Below are positions 62,376 to 64,000 of a stretch of 64,000 bases of DNA, in pieces (the first letter of the stretch is position 1; each line of letters starts with the position of its first letter). The DNA comes from JAWMQL01 sp033283165 (lineage in GTDB: Bacteria; Pseudomonadota; Gammaproteobacteria; Pseudomonadales; Halieaceae): NCBI GenBank assembly GCA_033283165.1, contig JAWMQL010000001.1:868001-932000 (forward strand), written 5' to 3'. Both the position numbers and the translations under genes were made by a program. The notes under the pieces were generated by a model that saw only the letters and a list, made by a program, of their open reading frames with translations, ran no database searches and was not told the DNA's origin.

Positions 62376-63017
62376 ATGGCCAGACCGAAAACAGCCAGCG
62401 ACGAGGCCATACTGCAGGCCGCCCACCGGGTATTCGTGCGACGGGGTTATGACGGATTTACCCTGTCCGAAGTCGCGCGGGAAGTGGGTATTTCCCGGGC
62501 AGCCATCATTCAGCGGTTCGAGAGTACCCACGCGCTGAAAATGACCCTGACCCGCTCCATGGTGGATCAGTTCTGCAAACTGATGGACAGCTTGCCCGTG
62601 TCTCGCGACGGCGATGCGCTGGTGTCACTGACGGCCTTTATCGGCCAGATGGTTGCCGACCGTCAGCAGCTCGGCTTTTTCATGCAGAACCTGGCGGCCG
62701 ACATGAATGACGAGGCACTGGCGAAACTGGAAGCCGAGCGGGGCAGGGCACTGTATACTGCCATCGCCGTGCGTATGCCGGAACTCACCCTGCCACACGA
62801 ATCCGCGGTCAAGTTGTTTGCCGCCCACCTCGGCGGCGCCCTGATGCAATGGCAGCTTGAGCCCGAGCACATCGACGCCCGCACCTACCTGGTCGAGCGC
62901 ACCCGGGCCTGGCTTGACCTGGCCGGCGTGCGTTACAGTGCGGAGGTAATGGAGTATCCCCACAGCGAGGCGCTTGAGGCTACTGCTGAAACCGCAATAC
63001 AAAAGGTATCGCGATGA
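62376..63017 (+). CDS. TetR family transcriptional regulator
   Basis: 213 aa. The N-terminal HTH (about 10-57) reads ILQAAHRVFVRRGYDGFTLSEVAREVGISRAAIIQRFES, a TetR signature. The C-terminal helical ligand domain is unremarkable. It is divergent from the exported-protein/DUF1592/DUF1552 operon and overlaps the next gene by ATGA, so it is likely autoregulated and may repress the divergent operon. The ligand is unknown. Confidence 0.92.
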   Translation: MARPKTASDEAILQAAHRVFVRRGYDGFTLSEVAREVGISRAAIIQRFESTHALKMTLTRSMVDQFCKLMDSLPVSRDGDALVSLTAFIGQMVADRQQLGFFMQNLAADMNDEALAKLEAERGRALYTAIAVRMPELTLPHESAVKLFAAHLGGALMQWQLEPEHIDARTYLVERTRAWLDLAGVRYSAEVMEYPHSEALEATAETAIQKVSR

Positions 63018-63496
63018 ACGTAGAAATTCCTGATTTCGGCCAACTGCTGGCCGCCCATATCGGCAGGATACCGGAAGCCTCCCATCCGGCTTTCCTGTCC
63101 CGGCTGGAACGCACGGCGGCTGACCGCTATCGGCAGTGGGCCGAACAACTGCCCGAGTACAGGGACAGGCTGCTTGAATGCGCTGATCGCGAGGATGACA
63201 TCGCGGCACGGGTGGTGGCCATCCTGCCGGCCGAAAGCGAAGCAGACCAGCAACTGATCGACAGCGAGATCGAGGCGGCGCGAGCCACCTATTACGAGGC
63301 GTTTAGCGGACACACCCTGTGGGAGCAACTCTACCTGCAATCCAAAGCGGAGCGGCAGGGTGCTGCGGCCTGGCGTAACTACGCGAACAATCCGGCCTAC
63401 CGTGAGCTGGCTGAGGCACTGGAGACCTGCGCTCAAATCGAAGAAGCCAGCGCGGACGCCATGGATTTTCTGATTGCCGAATACGCCCCGGCGTAA
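63014..63496 (+). CDS. Conserved-looking protein of unknown function, coupled to TetR
   Basis: 160 aa, highly helical and acidic, no signal peptide or membrane segment, no motif I recognise. Its ATG overlaps the TetR stop (ATGA), so it is made with the regulator. Codon use looks like the neighbours. The last part (EALETCAQIEEASADAMDFLIAEY) could be a dimer helix. The downstream SMP-30 gene starts after 48 bp. Possible roles include a co-regulator or a small enzyme subunit; neither is supported directly. Confidence 0.7.
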   Translation: MNVEIPDFGQLLAAHIGRIPEASHPAFLSRLERTAADRYRQWAEQLPEYRDRLLECADREDDIAARVVAILPAESEADQQLIDSEIEAARATYYEAFSGHTLWEQLYLQSKAERQGAAAWRNYANNPAYRELAEALETCAQIEEASADAMDFLIAEYAPA

Positions 63497-63544
63497 ACGG
63501 GGCAGGCATAAAAGAGCAAACACGCATATCTCAGGGTGGCGTAC

Positions 63545-64000
63545 GTGACCATTTTTGAATCTGTTTCCGAAGGGGTGTATCTCGAGGGCCTGTCGATCGA
63601 CTACCCGCGCGACCTGATCTGGTACAGCGACGTGGTCGCGGGAGGCGTTCACGGGGTAAAAACGGATGGCAGCAAGGTGGCCGTGTTCAATGAAGGCCGC
63701 CAGTGGACCGGTGGTGTCATGATGAATCGCGATGGCAGCGTACTCTCCACGGGTGAGGGCGGCATCATGTGGAACCACCTGGAAAGCGGCAAATCCGGCT
63801 GGTTACTGCGGGAAATCGACGGCAAGCCGATCAACGGCATAAACGAGATGTGGCCCGATGGCAAAGGGGGCATTTTTTTTGGCACGATCGACATGGAGTC
63901 GGTTATCAAGGCCGAGGCGACACGGCCAACCGCCATCTACCGGCTGGCGGTTGACGGCAAGGTAAGCCAACTTGACGCTGATATTTTCTTTTCCAATGGT
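63545..64000 (+). CDS. SMP-30/gluconolactonase/LRE family protein, 3' partial
   Basis: GTG start with CAGGGTGG upstream; 152 codons are in the window and the frame runs off its right edge. TIFESVSEGVYLEGLSIDY contains the Glu that binds the divalent metal in this beta-propeller family, and GINEMWPDGKGGIFFGT matches the family's N-[DE]-x4-G-x5-GT block. Members hydrolyse lactones, so the product of a monooxygenase or sugar oxidation could be the substrate. No signal peptide. It probably belongs to the rightward TetR unit. Confidence 0.85.
   Translation, partial: MTIFESVSEGVYLEGLSIDYPRDLIWYSDVVAGGVHGVKTDGSKVAVFNEGRQWTGGVMMNRDGSVLSTGEGGIMWNHLESGKSGWLLREIDGKPINGINEMWPDGKGGIFFGTIDMESVIKAEATRPTAIYRLAVDGKVSQLDADIFFSNG

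Overview
This window comes from a high-GC, aerobic, probably marine gammaproteobacterium. The order icd-clpS-clpA-infA-bpt-aat-trxB-ftsK-lolA-rarA ... crcB ... serS-cysG is the arrangement I know from Pseudomonas and related orders. The methylmalonyl-CoA pathway, a TonB receptor, Baeyer-Villiger and luciferase-like oxidoreductases and a secreted DUF1552/DUF1592 pair point towards Cellvibrionales (Halieaceae-like). That placement is inferred from gene content, not from a marker-gene tree. I saw no rRNA, tRNA, CRISPR array, transposase or prophage gene.

Region 1 (1-7.7 kb, + strand) is a propionyl-CoA to succinyl-CoA module: the carboxyltransferase subunit (cut by the window edge), an unusually long biotin carboxylase/biotin carrier subunit, methylmalonyl-CoA epimerase, methylmalonyl-CoA mutase, its G-protein chaperone MeaB and a small Rieske protein. 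Region 2 (7.7-13.5 kb, - strand) is housekeeping: a DUF7931-like protein, roxA, purB, hflD, mnmA, nudJ and rluE. Region 3 (13.7-25.1 kb) holds icd, the N-degron proteolysis set (clpS, clpA, bpt, aat) around infA, then trxB, ftsK, lolA and rarA.

Region 4 (25-38 kb) is accessory DNA placed inside the otherwise conserved rarA-crcB-serS order. A secreted trypsin-like protease and galE lie between rarA and crcB. Between crcB and serS there are about 9.7 kb of catabolic genes: a Gfo/Idh/MocA oxidoreductase, a sugar isomerase-like TIM barrel, a quinone oxidoreductase, two SDRs, a multi-module Dabb protein, an AraC regulator, a Baeyer-Villiger monooxygenase and a crotonase. serS, cysG and the periplasmic protease prc follow at 38-43 kb.

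Region 5 (43-53 kb) is rich in envelope and lipid functions: DUF6702 plus M1 metallopeptidase, a DUF2235 hydrolase, an OMPLA-like phospholipase with an altered catalytic residue, a serine hydrolase, an LLM-class oxidoreductase and a TonB-dependent receptor. Region 6 (53-64 kb) is the least familiar part. It has a secreted beta-helix protein with two c-type heme motifs divergent from an acyl-CoA synthetase, a wrecked PhoD-type phosphatase, and a tightly coupled operon of a secreted unknown protein, a DUF1592-type heme protein and a Tat-exported DUF1552 protein. Divergent from that operon are a TetR regulator, a coupled unknown gene and an SMP-30 family gene cut by the window end. Several hairpins and short repeats lie between genes, including a perfect 26-bp inverted repeat behind icd.
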